Assembly: GCA_035762345.1 (NCBI GenBank)
Contig: DASTPE010000048.1
Coordinates: 49,630 to 113,629, forward strand
Reading direction: 5' to 3'
Source of the DNA: SCGC-AG-212-J23 sp035762345
GTDB taxonomy: Bacteria; Pseudomonadota; Gammaproteobacteria; Burkholderiales; SG8-39
DNA length: 64,000 nt
Shown here: positions 43,022 through 52,109 of the stretch, one piece after another
How positions within the stretch are numbered: position 1 is the first letter of the stretch
How the letters are laid out: each line of letters starts with the position of its first letter
Notes under the pieces: model-generated
Databases searched by the model: none
Told to the model about the DNA's origin: nothing
What the model saw: only the letters and a program-made list of their open reading frames with translations
Position numbers and translations under genes: made by a program

Positions 43022-44290
43022 CTAACGCCGGATGGACAACAGCACCTGCCGGCTACACACTACCTCCCCTTGCATGAAACGGTGGTGGTTAGCTTCGACG
43101 GCGGCGAGGTCGTAGAGATAGTTCACCATCACGCCGAGCGATTCAGCCAGCCCCTTGTCCGACACGTCGGCACCAAGATTGATGCGCTCAAGCCGCGCGC
43201 CGTTCTCGAGGTGGAAGCGCGCTACTGGATCGCCGCTCGTCGTCGCACCGTAGCGCGCAAGGTAAGTGGCGGCGCATGCGGTAAGCAGGGCTTCGTCGTC
43301 CCGCTCCAGTACGCCTGCGCGCGCGGCAGCGTCCAGCCGCCCAAGATCGTCTCCGTGCCGGGTGCGGATCGCCTCGGCTACCGCAACGCCCCGCGCCTTC
43401 GTCAACCACTTGCGGAAACCGGGTACGGGAGACAAGGTACAGAACCGCTTGAGCGAAGGCACTTCACTGCGCAGCCTCTCGGCCACGCGCTTGATCAGGA
43501 AGTTGCCAAGCGATACGCCCCTTAGTCCCGGCTCGCAGTTGCTGATCGAATAGAAGGCGGCCACGCTGGCTGGCTTACCCACGCGCGGTGCCGCGCGCCT
43601 TTCCTCGATGAGGTGGGCGATCTTGCGCGGGATTGCCCCCTCAAGCGCGACCTCGACGAAGATCAAGGGCTCGTCCGGCAGCTGGGGATGGAAAAACGCG
43701 AAGCAGCGCCGGTCGGGCTGCAGGCGGCGGCGCAGGTCGCTCCAATCGCGGATGGCGTGCACCGCCTCGTGGCGAATGATCTTTTCGAGCAGCGCGGCGG
43801 GCGAGTTCCAGTCTACCTGCCGTAGGTAGAGGAAGCCGGGATTGAACCATGAACCGAGCAGGTGGCTGAAGTCGGCGTCAACCGCCCGCAACTCGGGACG
43901 GTCGCGGAGGAGGCCAGCCAGGGCGCGTCGCATCGCCACGGCGGTCGCCACCCCGCCGCTCGCGCGATTGAGACGCTGAAGGAGCACTCGTCGCGGGGGA
44001 TAAACCGCCCTCTGTAGCTCGAGGATGTTTTCTCGCGATGACTCCGCGGCATAGGCGCTCGCCGCTTGCAGCACGCGCTCCTTCTCCGGTGCGAGCGCGT
44101 CGAGGTACTCGAAGAACGCGCCCCGAGCGGCGTCATCCAGCTCGCCCCACAGGCGGATCACTTCGGCGGCGACGGCCTCGCCGTTGGACGTGCCCGCTTC
44201 CGAAAGCAGCTTCTGGCAGCCCAGCTTCAGTTCCTTCAGGGCAACCGTGGCCTTCGCTTGCGCCGATCGCGTAAACAGCCCGCTTAACAC
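43022..44290 (-). CDS. malonyl-CoA decarboxylase
   Basis: This 422-aa protein has an N-terminal helical domain followed by the GNAT-like catalytic domain. Family motifs are GSWFNPGFLYLRQVDWNSPA, HEAVHAIRDWSDLRRRL, FFHPQLPDEPLIFVEVALE, FYSISNCEPGLRGVSLGNFL, FCTLSPVPGFRKWL and the C-terminal FHLENGARLERINLGAD. It decarboxylates malonyl-CoA to acetyl-CoA. The start is GTG at 44290, preceded by AGGGGAAAG. It is alone on its strand. Its product could join the CoA metabolism of the neighbouring operon, but no direct link is visible. Confidence 0.93.
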   Translation of the reverse strand: MLSGLFTRSAQAKATVALKELKLGCQKLLSEAGTSNGEAVAAEVIRLWGELDDAARGAFFEYLDALAPEKERVLQAASAYAAESSRENILELQRAVYPPRRVLLQRLNRASGGVATAVAMRRALAGLLRDRPELRAVDADFSHLLGSWFNPGFLYLRQVDWNSPAALLEKIIRHEAVHAIRDWSDLRRRLQPDRRCFAFFHPQLPDEPLIFVEVALEGAIPRKIAHLIEERRAAPRVGKPASVAAFYSISNCEPGLRGVSLGNFLIKRVAERLRSEVPSLKRFCTLSPVPGFRKWLTKARGVAVAEAIRTRHGDDLGRLDAAARAGVLERDDEALLTACAATYLARYGATTSGDPVARFHLENGARLERINLGADVSDKGLAESLGVMVNYLYDLAAVEANHHRFMQGEVVCSRQVLLSIRR

Positions 44291-44438
44291 AATGCTTTCC
44301 CCTTACTGCTTTACCTCGAGGGAATTTTGGCAGCGGGAAGCCCGCCTGACAGCTACCTGACTTGCAAGAAATTGCTAGAACTCGATGGACGAAGAGTACA
44401 AGTCGTCGAAAAACCCCTTCGCGGGCCGATTAGGAACA

Positions 44439-46124
44439 TTAGGCGCTACCTTCGCAGCGTGTCGCCGGGTCAACGCAGCCGTAGTCGCGCTGCGCGCTGT
44501 CCGCGGTGACCTTGCCCTCGCGCACGTCGCGCGCGAGCGCCTCGCGACTGCGGCAGCGAGGATCGCCGTAGCCGCCGCCGCCGGCCGAGTCCATCACGAC
44601 CGTGTCGCCAGGCTTGAGCTGCGTCAGGCCGTACGGGTTGCCCGGCTTGCCGTTGACGAGGAACCGCGCGCGCGCGCCTGGCTTGCCGCCGAAGAGGCCT
44701 TCCGGTGGCATGCGGAAGCGCCCGGATTGCAGCGCCATGTTCACCGGCGGCCGCGGCGCGTAGGCAGCGTCGGGCACGCGGAACACTTCACGCCGGCCGA
44801 GCGCGCCGCGCTGCTTGCCCGCGCCTCCGGAATCGGCGATGAGCTCGCGGCGCTCCACGATGAGCGGCGCGTCGCTCTCGAGGATTTCGACCGGCGTGTT
44901 CGCACCGTTGGCGGGGAAGATGAACGACCCTTCGCCGTCGCGCTCGGCGCTCGCGCCGAGCCCGCCGCCGCGGATCAGCACCGTGTGGAACGGCCGGCCG
45001 TCGCCGCGACGCCCGTAGAATATCTGCATCGTCGCCGGGGTGCCGCCGCCCGCGGCGACCACGCGCTCGGGTAGCGCCTTCGCGAGCGCGCGATAGATCA
45101 CTTCGGTGACGAAGTGGCCGATCTGCATGCGCGCCGCGACGGCTGCAGGGAAGCGGCAGTTCACCACCGTGCCTTCGGGCGCGATCAGCCGGATCGGCGC
45201 CGCGATGCCGTGGTTGTTCGGAATCTCCGGATCGAAGATGCTCTTCACCGCCATGTGCACGTAGGCGTAGGTGAAGTTGTAGACCACGTTGCCGCCCCAG
45301 TCGACCTGCGGCGAGGCGCCGCTCAGGTCGATGGTGATGTCGCTGCCTTTGATGGTGACGGTGCACGGGATGCGCACGTCGGCATGGCCCGCCATCTGTT
45401 CGATCACGCCTTCGGCGCGGTAGACGCCGGCGGGAGCGCGTGTGATCGAGGCGCGGATGCTCGCCTCGCTCGCGCGGATGATCTCCTCGCCGAGCCCATC
45501 CAGATCCGGCAGCGCGTACTGCTCGAGCATGCGCACGATCTTCTCGGCGCACACGTGGTTCGCTGCGATCTGCGAGCGGATGTCGCCCGCCACCTGCTCG
45601 GGCGTGCGCACGTTGGCAAGGATCATGTCGAGCACGCCCTGGCTGAGCGTGCCGCCCGCGTAAAGCTTGACGAGCGGTATGAAGAGCCCTTCCTCGAACA
45701 CCTCGCGGTTGTCCGAGGCGACGCGGCCGCCGATGTCCGAGTGGTGCAGGATGCAGGCGGTGAAGGCAGCGACGCGCCCGCGATGGAACACGGGGCTTAG
45801 CACGCAGACGTCGTTCAGGTGGCCGGCGAGCGCCCAGGGATCATTGGTGATGAAGATGTCCCCGGGCGCGAGCGACTCGCGTCGCATCCCTTGCACGAGC
45901 TTGCGGATGCCGAGCGCCATCGCGCCCGATTGGCCGGGCGTCGCTAGCGTGCCCTGCGCGAGCTCGCGCCCCTGCGAATCGGTAAACATGCAAGTGTAGT
46001 CGTGCGCATCGCGTAGCAGGCTCGAGAACGCGGTTCGCGCCACCGCGGCGTCGGACTCGTCGACGATCGAAACCAGCCGCCGCCAGAGGATTTCGAGCGC
46101 GATCGGGTCGAATTTGCGAGTCAT
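44439..46124 (-). CDS. hyuB: hydantoinase B / acetone-carboxylase-type subunit
   Basis: This 561-aa HyuB-family protein begins FDPIALEILWRRLVSIVDES and has TPGQSGAMALGIRKLV, FITNDPWALAGHLNDVCVL and CILHHSDIGGRVASDNREVF. The C-terminal half has GGGTPATMQIFYG, and the end is VVMDSAGGGGYGDPRCR. The family pairs with HyuA for ATP-dependent opening of hydantoins or 5-oxoproline, or for carboxylation of acetone or acetophenone. The substrate is not predictable. The start overlaps the stop of hyuA. Both genes point away from the large operon on the other strand. Confidence 0.93.
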   Translation of the reverse strand: MTRKFDPIALEILWRRLVSIVDESDAAVARTAFSSLLRDAHDYTCMFTDSQGRELAQGTLATPGQSGAMALGIRKLVQGMRRESLAPGDIFITNDPWALAGHLNDVCVLSPVFHRGRVAAFTACILHHSDIGGRVASDNREVFEEGLFIPLVKLYAGGTLSQGVLDMILANVRTPEQVAGDIRSQIAANHVCAEKIVRMLEQYALPDLDGLGEEIIRASEASIRASITRAPAGVYRAEGVIEQMAGHADVRIPCTVTIKGSDITIDLSGASPQVDWGGNVVYNFTYAYVHMAVKSIFDPEIPNNHGIAAPIRLIAPEGTVVNCRFPAAVAARMQIGHFVTEVIYRALAKALPERVVAAGGGTPATMQIFYGRRGDGRPFHTVLIRGGGLGASAERDGEGSFIFPANGANTPVEILESDAPLIVERRELIADSGGAGKQRGALGRREVFRVPDAAYAPRPPVNMALQSGRFRMPPEGLFGGKPGARARFLVNGKPGNPYGLTQLKPGDTVVMDSAGGGGYGDPRCRSREALARDVREGKVTADSAQRDYGCVDPATRCEGSA

Positions 46125-48193
46125 TGGGCGACGTCGATCCAGAGGAAACCGTATTCGTCGATGCGGCCCTTGCCGGCGGCGCCGACGATCACCGTAGACT
46201 CGCGCTCCTCAACGATTGCCGGCCCGGCGATTTGCGCGCCGGGCGCGAGCTGGTAGCGGTCGTAAACGGTGTGCGGAATGAACCCTTTGACGACGGCGCA
46301 GTAGGCGCTGCGCTCGCCTTTGATCGCATCCGCCAGGCGCCCGGTGGTCGTTATTTTCGGCAGCGAAAGCAGCTTCACCGGCAAACTCGCGCGCACGCAA
46401 AAGTTGACGAACTCGACTGGCGACTCGGGGTAGGTGCGGCCGTAAAGCCGCACATAGGTCTCATCGAAGCGCCGGCGCAACTCGGCGGCGTTCAGTTTTC
46501 CGAAGTCGCCCGGCGGCACGGCGAGCGCCGTCTCGGCGCCCTGGCCGATGAAGCGCGCCTCCACCGAGCGCGTGAACTCGACGGGGCCTTCGGCGCCCGC
46601 CTTGCGCAGCGTGCGCTCGCCCTCGGCCTCGAGCTCGCGAAAGAGCTTCTCCAGCGCGGCGAAGTCCGCCGTGGAGAAGGCTACCTTGTGGCTGCGCACG
46701 AGATCGAAGGCGCGCGGCGCGGTGAAGAAGCCGAGCGCCGAGCCGACGCCCGCGTTGGGGGGCACGACGAGGCGCGGTGCGCCAAGCTTGCACGCAAGGC
46801 CGTATGCATGAACGGGCCCCGCGCCGCCGAACGCCGCCACGGTGACGAGCTGCGGGTTGCCGCCGCGCTCGGCGATGTGCGTCTTCGCCGCGGCGGCCAT
46901 GATTTCGTTGACGAGATCGTGGATGCCCCACAGCGCCTGCACGAACGGCACGCCGAGCGGATTGGCGATGCGTTCCTCGATTGCCCGGCGCGCGGCCGCG
47001 GCGTCGAGCTTCATCGTGCCGCCGAGGAAGTAGTCGGCATCGAGGTAGCCGAGCAGGAGATCCGCATCCGTGACGGTCGGCTCGCCGCCGCCGCGCGCGT
47101 AGCAGACGGGTCCCGGCTCGGCGCCCGCGCTCTCCGGGCCGACTTGCAGCGTGCCGAGGCGGCTCACGCGCGCGACGCTGCCGCCGCCTGCGCCGATTTC
47201 CATGAGATCCACCACCGGCACCTGGATGGTCAGCCCGCTGCCTTTCTGGAAGCGCTGCACACGGCCGACTTCGAAGCTCGGCACGACACCGGCGACGCCG
47301 TTCTGGATCAGGCAGGACTTGGCCGTCGTGCCGCCCATGTCGAAGCAGAACATCTCCGGGCACTCGAAGAGCCGGCTGTAGTACTGGCCGGCGATCACCG
47401 CCGCCGTCGGCCCGGACTCGATGATGCGCACCGGAAACTCAGCCGCAGTTTCCGCCGAGGTCACTCCGCCGGAAGAAAGCATGATGAACAGTCGCCCGCG
47501 GAAGCCGAGCCGCTCGAGCCGCTCGCGCAACGTGCGCAGGTAGCGCTCGGTGAGCGGCTTCACGTAGGCGTTCGTCACCGTCGTGCTGGTGCGCTCGTGC
47601 TCGCGGATCTGCGGCAGCACTTCGTATGAGATGGAGACTGGCACGCCGGGCAGCTCCTCGGCGAGCAGCTTCTTCAGGGCGAGCTCGTGCTGCGGGTTCT
47701 CGAACGAGTTGAGCAGGCACACCGCGACCGACTCCACCTGCAGGGCTTTCAACGCATACAGGGTCTGCCTTGCCTGCGCCGCATCGAGCGGCTCGAGCAC
47801 GCTGCCGTCGGCACGCAGGCGCTCTCTCACTTCGAGCCGGCGCTCGCGCGGCACGAGCGGCTCGGGCATCTGCGCGAAGGGGTCGTAGGCGGCGTACCGG
47901 ATCTCGCGCCCGAGCTCGAGCACATCACGGAAGCCGCGCGTCGTGACGAGCCCGGTGCGCGCGCCTTTGCGCTCAATGATCGCGTTGATGACGAGCGTCG
48001 TGCCGTGGATCAGCTCTTCGAGGTTGCGCGTGCAGCCCGGGACTTCGCGCTCGAGCGCGCCGACGCCGTCGAGGATCGCCTGCGCGGGGTCGCGGGGGGT
48101 GGTGAGGCACTTGTAGCTGCGGCTCGCCCCCGTCGCCTCGTCGAGTAGCACGAAGTCCGTGAAGGTGCCGCCAACGTCGATGCCGAGGCGCAT
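46121..48193 (-). CDS. hyuA: hydantoinase A / 5-oxoprolinase-type ATPase subunit
   Basis: This protein of about 690 aa starts MRLGIDVGGTFTDFVLLDEA; the ATG at 48193 is preferred over the longer open frame. It has the ASKHA-type phosphate motif DVGGTFTD, HGTTLVINAIIERKGARTGL, FDMGGTTAKSCLIQ, MEIGAGGGSVARV and FGGAGPVHAYGLA. It forms the ATP-using half of a HyuAB enzyme. Just upstream are the GTATAC palindromes and the divergent GntR regulator, so it is probably controlled with the facing operon. Confidence 0.94.
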   Translation of the reverse strand: MRLGIDVGGTFTDFVLLDEATGASRSYKCLTTPRDPAQAILDGVGALEREVPGCTRNLEELIHGTTLVINAIIERKGARTGLVTTRGFRDVLELGREIRYAAYDPFAQMPEPLVPRERRLEVRERLRADGSVLEPLDAAQARQTLYALKALQVESVAVCLLNSFENPQHELALKKLLAEELPGVPVSISYEVLPQIREHERTSTTVTNAYVKPLTERYLRTLRERLERLGFRGRLFIMLSSGGVTSAETAAEFPVRIIESGPTAAVIAGQYYSRLFECPEMFCFDMGGTTAKSCLIQNGVAGVVPSFEVGRVQRFQKGSGLTIQVPVVDLMEIGAGGGSVARVSRLGTLQVGPESAGAEPGPVCYARGGGEPTVTDADLLLGYLDADYFLGGTMKLDAAAARRAIEERIANPLGVPFVQALWGIHDLVNEIMAAAAKTHIAERGGNPQLVTVAAFGGAGPVHAYGLACKLGAPRLVVPPNAGVGSALGFFTAPRAFDLVRSHKVAFSTADFAALEKLFRELEAEGERTLRKAGAEGPVEFTRSVEARFIGQGAETALAVPPGDFGKLNAAELRRRFDETYVRLYGRTYPESPVEFVNFCVRASLPVKLLSLPKITTTGRLADAIKGERSAYCAVVKGFIPHTVYDRYQLAPGAQIAGPAIVEERESTVIVGAAGKGRIDEYGFLWIDVAQ

Positions 48194-48221
48194 CCGGGAT
48201 TTCGGGGCTTGCCAAAATACA

Positions 48222-48241
48222 GTATACAGTATAATGTATAC
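48222..48241. promoter_or_regulatory. paired GTATAC palindromes, probable GntR-family operator
   Basis: GTATAC occurs at 48222-48227 and again at 48236-48241 within an AT-rich patch. Together the segment forms a longer imperfect palindrome around ATA. It lies between hyuA (minus) and the leader ORF plus gntR (plus). VanR/FadR-type GntR proteins bind such short palindromes, so this is the likely shared operator. The -10/-35 elements of the divergent promoters probably overlap it. Confidence 0.6.
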
Positions 48242-48244
48242 GTC

Positions 48245-48382
48245 ATGTCGGCCGGCACCATTGCCCCGGACCCCGGCTACTGCCACTGCCTGAAGAGCAC
48301 GCTACCCGGGCTTGAGCTTGTCCTTATTGAGCTAGCGCAAACGGCTCTCACCGAGTCGGCCCTCCTGGGAGGAGGACATTGA
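48245..48382 (+). CDS. possible 45-aa leader peptide upstream of gntR
   Basis: An ATG three bases after the operator opens a 45-codon frame (MSAGTIAPDPGYCHCLKSTL and onward) that ends LLGGGH. Its TGA overlaps the TTG start of the GntR gene by four bases (TTGA). The GGAGGAGG ribosome-binding site of gntR lies inside its last codons. No family is recognised. It may be a translational-coupling leader, or a chance frame. Confidence 0.4.
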   Translation: MSAGTIAPDPGYCHCLKSTLPGLELVLIELAQTALTESALLGGGH

Positions 48383-49047
48383 TCGCCAAGCTGCAGGTTC
48401 TCGAGCGCCCCGAGCCGCTCGGCGACCGCGTGTATACGAGGCTGCGCGAATACCTGCGCGCCGGGCGCATCCCGCACGGCCAGCCGCTGCAAGAGGCAGC
48501 GCTCGCGGCGCAGCTCGGCGTGTCGCGCACGCCAGTGCGCGAGGCGCTCGCTCGCCTCGCGAGCGAGGGTCTCGTCGTCGCCGAAGGCCGTAGCTTCACG
48601 GTGCCGAACCTCGTGTTGCGCGACGTGGAGGAGATCTACGCGCTCAGGTTCATGCTCGAACCGGAGGCGCTGCGCGAGGTGGCCGCCAGCAAGCCCGATC
48701 GCCGGGCCCTCGCGCGGCTACGCGAGGGCCTCGAAGGCATGGCCGAGGCGCACGAGGCGGACGATGGCACCGCATTCATGGAAGCGAATTACCGCTACCG
48801 GGATGCCTGGACCGATCTCGTGCCCAATAAGCGGCTGGTGCGCGCGATCCAAATGTACGCCGATCATGTGCGCTACCTGCGCGCGTTCACGCTCGACGAG
48901 CCCGCGGTGCGCGCCATCGTGTTGAAAGGCCTCAAGCGCCTTGCGGCGGCGATCGCCGCCGGCGACGGCGATGCGGCAGCCGAGGCGATGCGCGCGCACC
49001 TCGAGAATGCGAAGCAAATTCTCATCGACAAGATCCGGGGGACCTGA
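48379..49047 (+). CDS. GntR-family (FCD) transcriptional regulator
   Basis: This 222-aa regulator has a TTG start preceded by GGAGGAGGACA. Its N-terminal winged helix has LGDRVYTRLREYLRAGRIP, then LQEAALAAQLGVSRTPVREA and LARLASEGLV. The C-terminal FCD ligand domain has EEIYALRFMLEPEALREVAA, and NYRYRDAW, HVRYLRAF and AMRAHLENAK supply the metal/ligand-binding polar residues. It probably represses the operon and hyuAB and is released by a carboxylic acid or CoA-pathway intermediate. It overlaps the thiolase gene by one base. Confidence 0.93.
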   Translation: MIAKLQVLERPEPLGDRVYTRLREYLRAGRIPHGQPLQEAALAAQLGVSRTPVREALARLASEGLVVAEGRSFTVPNLVLRDVEEIYALRFMLEPEALREVAASKPDRRALARLREGLEGMAEAHEADDGTAFMEANYRYRDAWTDLVPNKRLVRAIQMYADHVRYLRAFTLDEPAVRAIVLKGLKRLAAAIAAGDGDAAAEAMRAHLENAKQILIDKIRGT

Positions 49048-50231
49048 TGGCTTACAGGGCGGAAATTCCCTACGGCGCCTACTGGAGCACGCCGTTCGCG
49101 CGCTGGCAGGGCGCGTTCGCCAACCTCAATTCGGTCGAGTTCGCCGCGTACGTCGTGCGCAGAGAACTCGCGCGACGCGACCTGCCGGCGAAGACCTTCG
49201 ACCACGGTGTCCTCGGCTTCAGCGTGCCGCAGAAGCACTCGTTTTATGGGCTGCCTTGGCTCGCCGGGCTTGCCGGCCTCGGCCACATCGGCGGTCCGAC
49301 GCTGATGCAGGCGTGCGCTACCGGCGTGCGCGTGTTGCTCGCCGGCGCACAGGAGATCGAGTGCGGCATGTCGAGCGTCAGCCTTACAGTGGCCTGCGAC
49401 CGCACCTCGAACGGCCCGCATCTCTACTACCCGAACCCGCGCGGGCCGGGCGGCACCGGCACGCACGAGGACTGGGTCATGGATAACTTCGGCTGCGACC
49501 CGCTCGGCAAGCACGCCATGGTAATAACGGCCGAGAACGTGGCGAAGAAGCACGGCCTCACGACCTCCGAGCAGCACGAAATAGTGCTGCTGCGCGAGCG
49601 CCAGTACCGGCAGGCGGTGGACGAAGGCTTCCACAAACGGTTCATGACGCTGCCCTTCGAAGTGACGGGCAGCAAGACGCCGCTCACCGGCGACGAAGGC
49701 ATCCGCAGTTCGACTGCCGACGGGCTCGCCAAGCTGAAGCCGGTGGTGGAGGGCGGCACCGTCACGTACGGCGGCCAGACCTTCCCGGCCGACGGCAACG
49801 CGGCGATCGTGCTGGCGACCGCGGACAAGGCGAAGGAATTGTCCAGGGACAAGAAGATCCGCATCCGCGTCCACGGGTTCGGGCAGGCGCGGGCGCCGCT
49901 CGCCTACATGCCCGAAGCGCCCCTACCTGCCGCTCAGCGTGCGTTGGCGCAGGCCGGCATCGCGCTGAAGGATCTGAAAGCGATCAAGACGCACAACCCG
50001 TTCGCGGTGAACGACATCCTGTTCTCGCGGGCGAACGGCGTGCCACTCGAGCGTATGAACAATTACGGTTGCTCGCTTGTGTGGGGGCATCCCCAGGCGC
50101 CGATGGGCACGCGCGCCGTGATCGAGCTCATCGAAGAGCTTGTGATGCGCGGCGGCGGCTTCGGGCTCTTCACCGGCTGCGCCGCGGGCGATACGGCGAT
50201 GGCCGTCGTGCTGGAGGTGTCCGGAGGCTAG
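49047..50231 (+). CDS. thiolase family protein (SCP2-thiolase type)
   Basis: This 394-aa thiolase-fold protein has the N-terminal reactive Cys in LMQACATGVRVLLAGAQEI, THNPFAVNDILFSRANGVP (the HNxF form of the NEAF motif), CSLVWGHPQAPMGTRAVIE with the conserved GHP, and LFTGCAAGDTAMAVVLEV with the second Cys. All catalytic positions are occupied, so it is probably active. The reaction is cleavage of a 3-oxoacyl-CoA or its reversal. It is the first enzyme gene after the regulator. Confidence 0.9.
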   Translation: MAYRAEIPYGAYWSTPFARWQGAFANLNSVEFAAYVVRRELARRDLPAKTFDHGVLGFSVPQKHSFYGLPWLAGLAGLGHIGGPTLMQACATGVRVLLAGAQEIECGMSSVSLTVACDRTSNGPHLYYPNPRGPGGTGTHEDWVMDNFGCDPLGKHAMVITAENVAKKHGLTTSEQHEIVLLRERQYRQAVDEGFHKRFMTLPFEVTGSKTPLTGDEGIRSSTADGLAKLKPVVEGGTVTYGGQTFPADGNAAIVLATADKAKELSRDKKIRIRVHGFGQARAPLAYMPEAPLPAAQRALAQAGIALKDLKAIKTHNPFAVNDILFSRANGVPLERMNNYGCSLVWGHPQAPMGTRAVIELIEELVMRGGGFGLFTGCAAGDTAMAVVLEVSGG

Positions 50232-50232
50232 C

Positions 50233-51687
50233 GTGGATCTCTCGCACTGGATCGAGCGACACGCGCGCTTCTCGCCGCGTGCGGTCGCGGTCCGCTTCGA
50301 GGGAAGCGACATCTCCTATGCGGACCTGGCGAACCGTATCCGGCGGGCGGCCGCACTGCTGGCGTCACGCGGGGTGCGGCGGAACGACGCGGTGGCGTTT
50401 CTCGGCCTCAACCACCCGTGCGCGCTCGTCCTCCTTTTCGCCTGCGCGCGCCTTGGCGCGATGTTCCTGCCGCTCAACTGGCGCCTCGCGCCGCCTGAGA
50501 CCGCACGAGTACTCACCGATTGTCCGCCGCGGGTGCTTTTCGTCGAGCCCGCGTTTGCCGGCGTGGTACTTGACGGACTGCGCATTGAAGCGCTGGAGGA
50601 GAACGCGGGTGCTGAGCCCGCCCCAATCGGAAGCGAGGAGATGCCGGTGCTCCTCTGCTACACCTCGGGCTCGACCGGCGCGCCCAAGGGCGTCGTGCTC
50701 TCGCAGGGCGCGCTCGCCTGGAATGCGGTCAACAGCACGCACATGCACGACCTCACGAGCGGCGATCGCGTGCTGACTACGCTGCCGCTGTTCCACGTCG
50801 GCGGGCTAAACATTCTCACTACGCCCGCGCTTCATGCCGGCGCGAGCATCGTCTTGCATCCGCGCTTCGACCCGCAAGCGACGCTTCACACCATCGAGCG
50901 CGAGCGCATCACGCTCACGGTGCTGGTGCCGGCGCAGTTGGACGCGATGATGGAGCTGCCGGCATGGAAGAAGGCCGACCTCTCCAGCCTGCGCATGATC
51001 ACCACCGGCTCGACGATTGTGCCGGGGGAGTTCGTGCGCAAAGTCTCGGCGCGCGGGGTTCCCGTGGTGCAGGTGTACGGCTCGACGGAAACGTGCCCGA
51101 TCGCCGCTTACGTTCGCGCGCCCGATGCGCTGCGCAAGGCCGGCTCGGCCGGTGCGGCCGCGCTCCATTGCGAGCTGCGCGTGGTCGGAGAAGACGGCAG
51201 CTCGCTGCCGCCAGGGCGCGACGGCGAGATTCTGGTGCGCGGTCCAAATATCGCGAGCTCGTATTGGCACATGCCGGAGGAGACCGCGCGCGCCTTCGCC
51301 GGCGGTTGGTATCACTCCGGCGATGTCGGCCACCTCGACGAGGAAGACCATCTCTACGTCGTGGCGCGCATGAAGGATCTCATCATCTCCGGCGGGGAAA
51401 ACATCTATCCGGCCGAAGTCGAAAGCGTGCTGCTCGAATCGCCCGCTGTGGAGGACGCCTGCGTCGTCGGCCGGCCCGACCAACGCTGGGGCGAAGTCGT
51501 CGCCGCCGCGATCGTGCTCAAGTCCGGCTGCCGCATGACCGAAGCTGAAGCGCTTGCGCTGTTCCAGGGGCGCATCGCACGCTACAAGCACCCGCGCGAA
51601 GTACGCTTCCTCGAGCGGCTGCCGCGCAGCGCGCTCGGCAAGGTGCAGCGCGAAGCAGTGCGCGCCGAAATCATGAGGGTCGCATGA
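50233..51687 (+). CDS. AMP-dependent acyl-CoA synthetase (first of two)
   Basis: This 484-aa ANL-superfamily ligase starts at GTG 50233. It has the P-loop LLCYTSGSTGAPKGVVLSQ, the adenylate motif QVYGSTETCP, the hinge YHSGDVGHLDEEDHLYVVAR followed by MKDLIISGGENIYPAEVE, and the C-terminal catalytic Lys in RSALGKVQR. It should activate a carboxylic acid to its CoA ester with ATP. The family covers medium-chain and aromatic acids, and the substrate is unknown. It overlaps the VOC gene by four bases. Confidence 0.94.
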   Translation: MDLSHWIERHARFSPRAVAVRFEGSDISYADLANRIRRAAALLASRGVRRNDAVAFLGLNHPCALVLLFACARLGAMFLPLNWRLAPPETARVLTDCPPRVLFVEPAFAGVVLDGLRIEALEENAGAEPAPIGSEEMPVLLCYTSGSTGAPKGVVLSQGALAWNAVNSTHMHDLTSGDRVLTTLPLFHVGGLNILTTPALHAGASIVLHPRFDPQATLHTIERERITLTVLVPAQLDAMMELPAWKKADLSSLRMITTGSTIVPGEFVRKVSARGVPVVQVYGSTETCPIAAYVRAPDALRKAGSAGAAALHCELRVVGEDGSSLPPGRDGEILVRGPNIASSYWHMPEETARAFAGGWYHSGDVGHLDEEDHLYVVARMKDLIISGGENIYPAEVESVLLESPAVEDACVVGRPDQRWGEVVAAAIVLKSGCRMTEAEALALFQGRIARYKHPREVRFLERLPRSALGKVQREAVRAEIMRVA

Positions 51688-52109
51688 AGGCGAACAAGAT
51701 CGATCATATTTGCATCGCGGTCCGCAATCTCGAGGCGGCGCGCAAGATCTGGGAGCCGATCCTCGGCAAGGACAAGCCCGACGACGCTTACATCGACGAG
51801 CCGGAGAAGATCAGGGTGGCGCGTTACTGGCTGGGCGGCGTCGGTTTCGAGCTGATGGAGTCGCTGACGCCGAACGGCGACGTCGCGAAGTTCATCGAGA
51901 AGCGCGGCGAGGGCGTAATGATCATCTCGCTCAACGTCGACAACACGCGCGCCGCGATGGACGAGCTGAAGAGCAAGGGCTACCCGCTCATCGGCGGCCC
52001 GCGCAGGTTCCGCGACTGCGAGTTCGGCTTCGTGCACCCGAAGGCGGTGAACGGCGTGCTGCTGGAAGTCATCGACTACAAGTGGCATGAACTTCGAACC
52101 CAGCGCTGA
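51684..52109 (+). CDS. VOC / methylmalonyl-CoA epimerase-like protein with incomplete metal site
   Basis: This 141-aa glyoxalase/VOC protein resembles methylmalonyl-CoA epimerase: KIDHICIAVRNLEAARKIW and FELMESLTPNGDVAKFIEKR, ending LLEVIDY. The first His (KIDHI) and last Glu (LLEVID) of the metal site are present. The segment that reads GVHHIA in epimerases is GEGVMIISLNVDN here, so a metal His is missing. Position next to acyl-CoA dehydrogenase and B12 mutase genes suggests a CoA-ester substrate. It may be an epimerase with altered chemistry or a binding protein. Confidence 0.83.
   Translation: MKANKIDHICIAVRNLEAARKIWEPILGKDKPDDAYIDEPEKIRVARYWLGGVGFELMESLTPNGDVAKFIEKRGEGVMIISLNVDNTRAAMDELKSKGYPLIGGPRRFRDCEFGFVHPKAVNGVLLEVIDYKWHELRTQR

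Noticed and set aside
42620..43525. 301-codon plus-strand frame before and within the malonyl-CoA decarboxylase region
   Set aside because: Its second half is antisense to the decarboxylase, and its first half is Arg-rich with no start signal.
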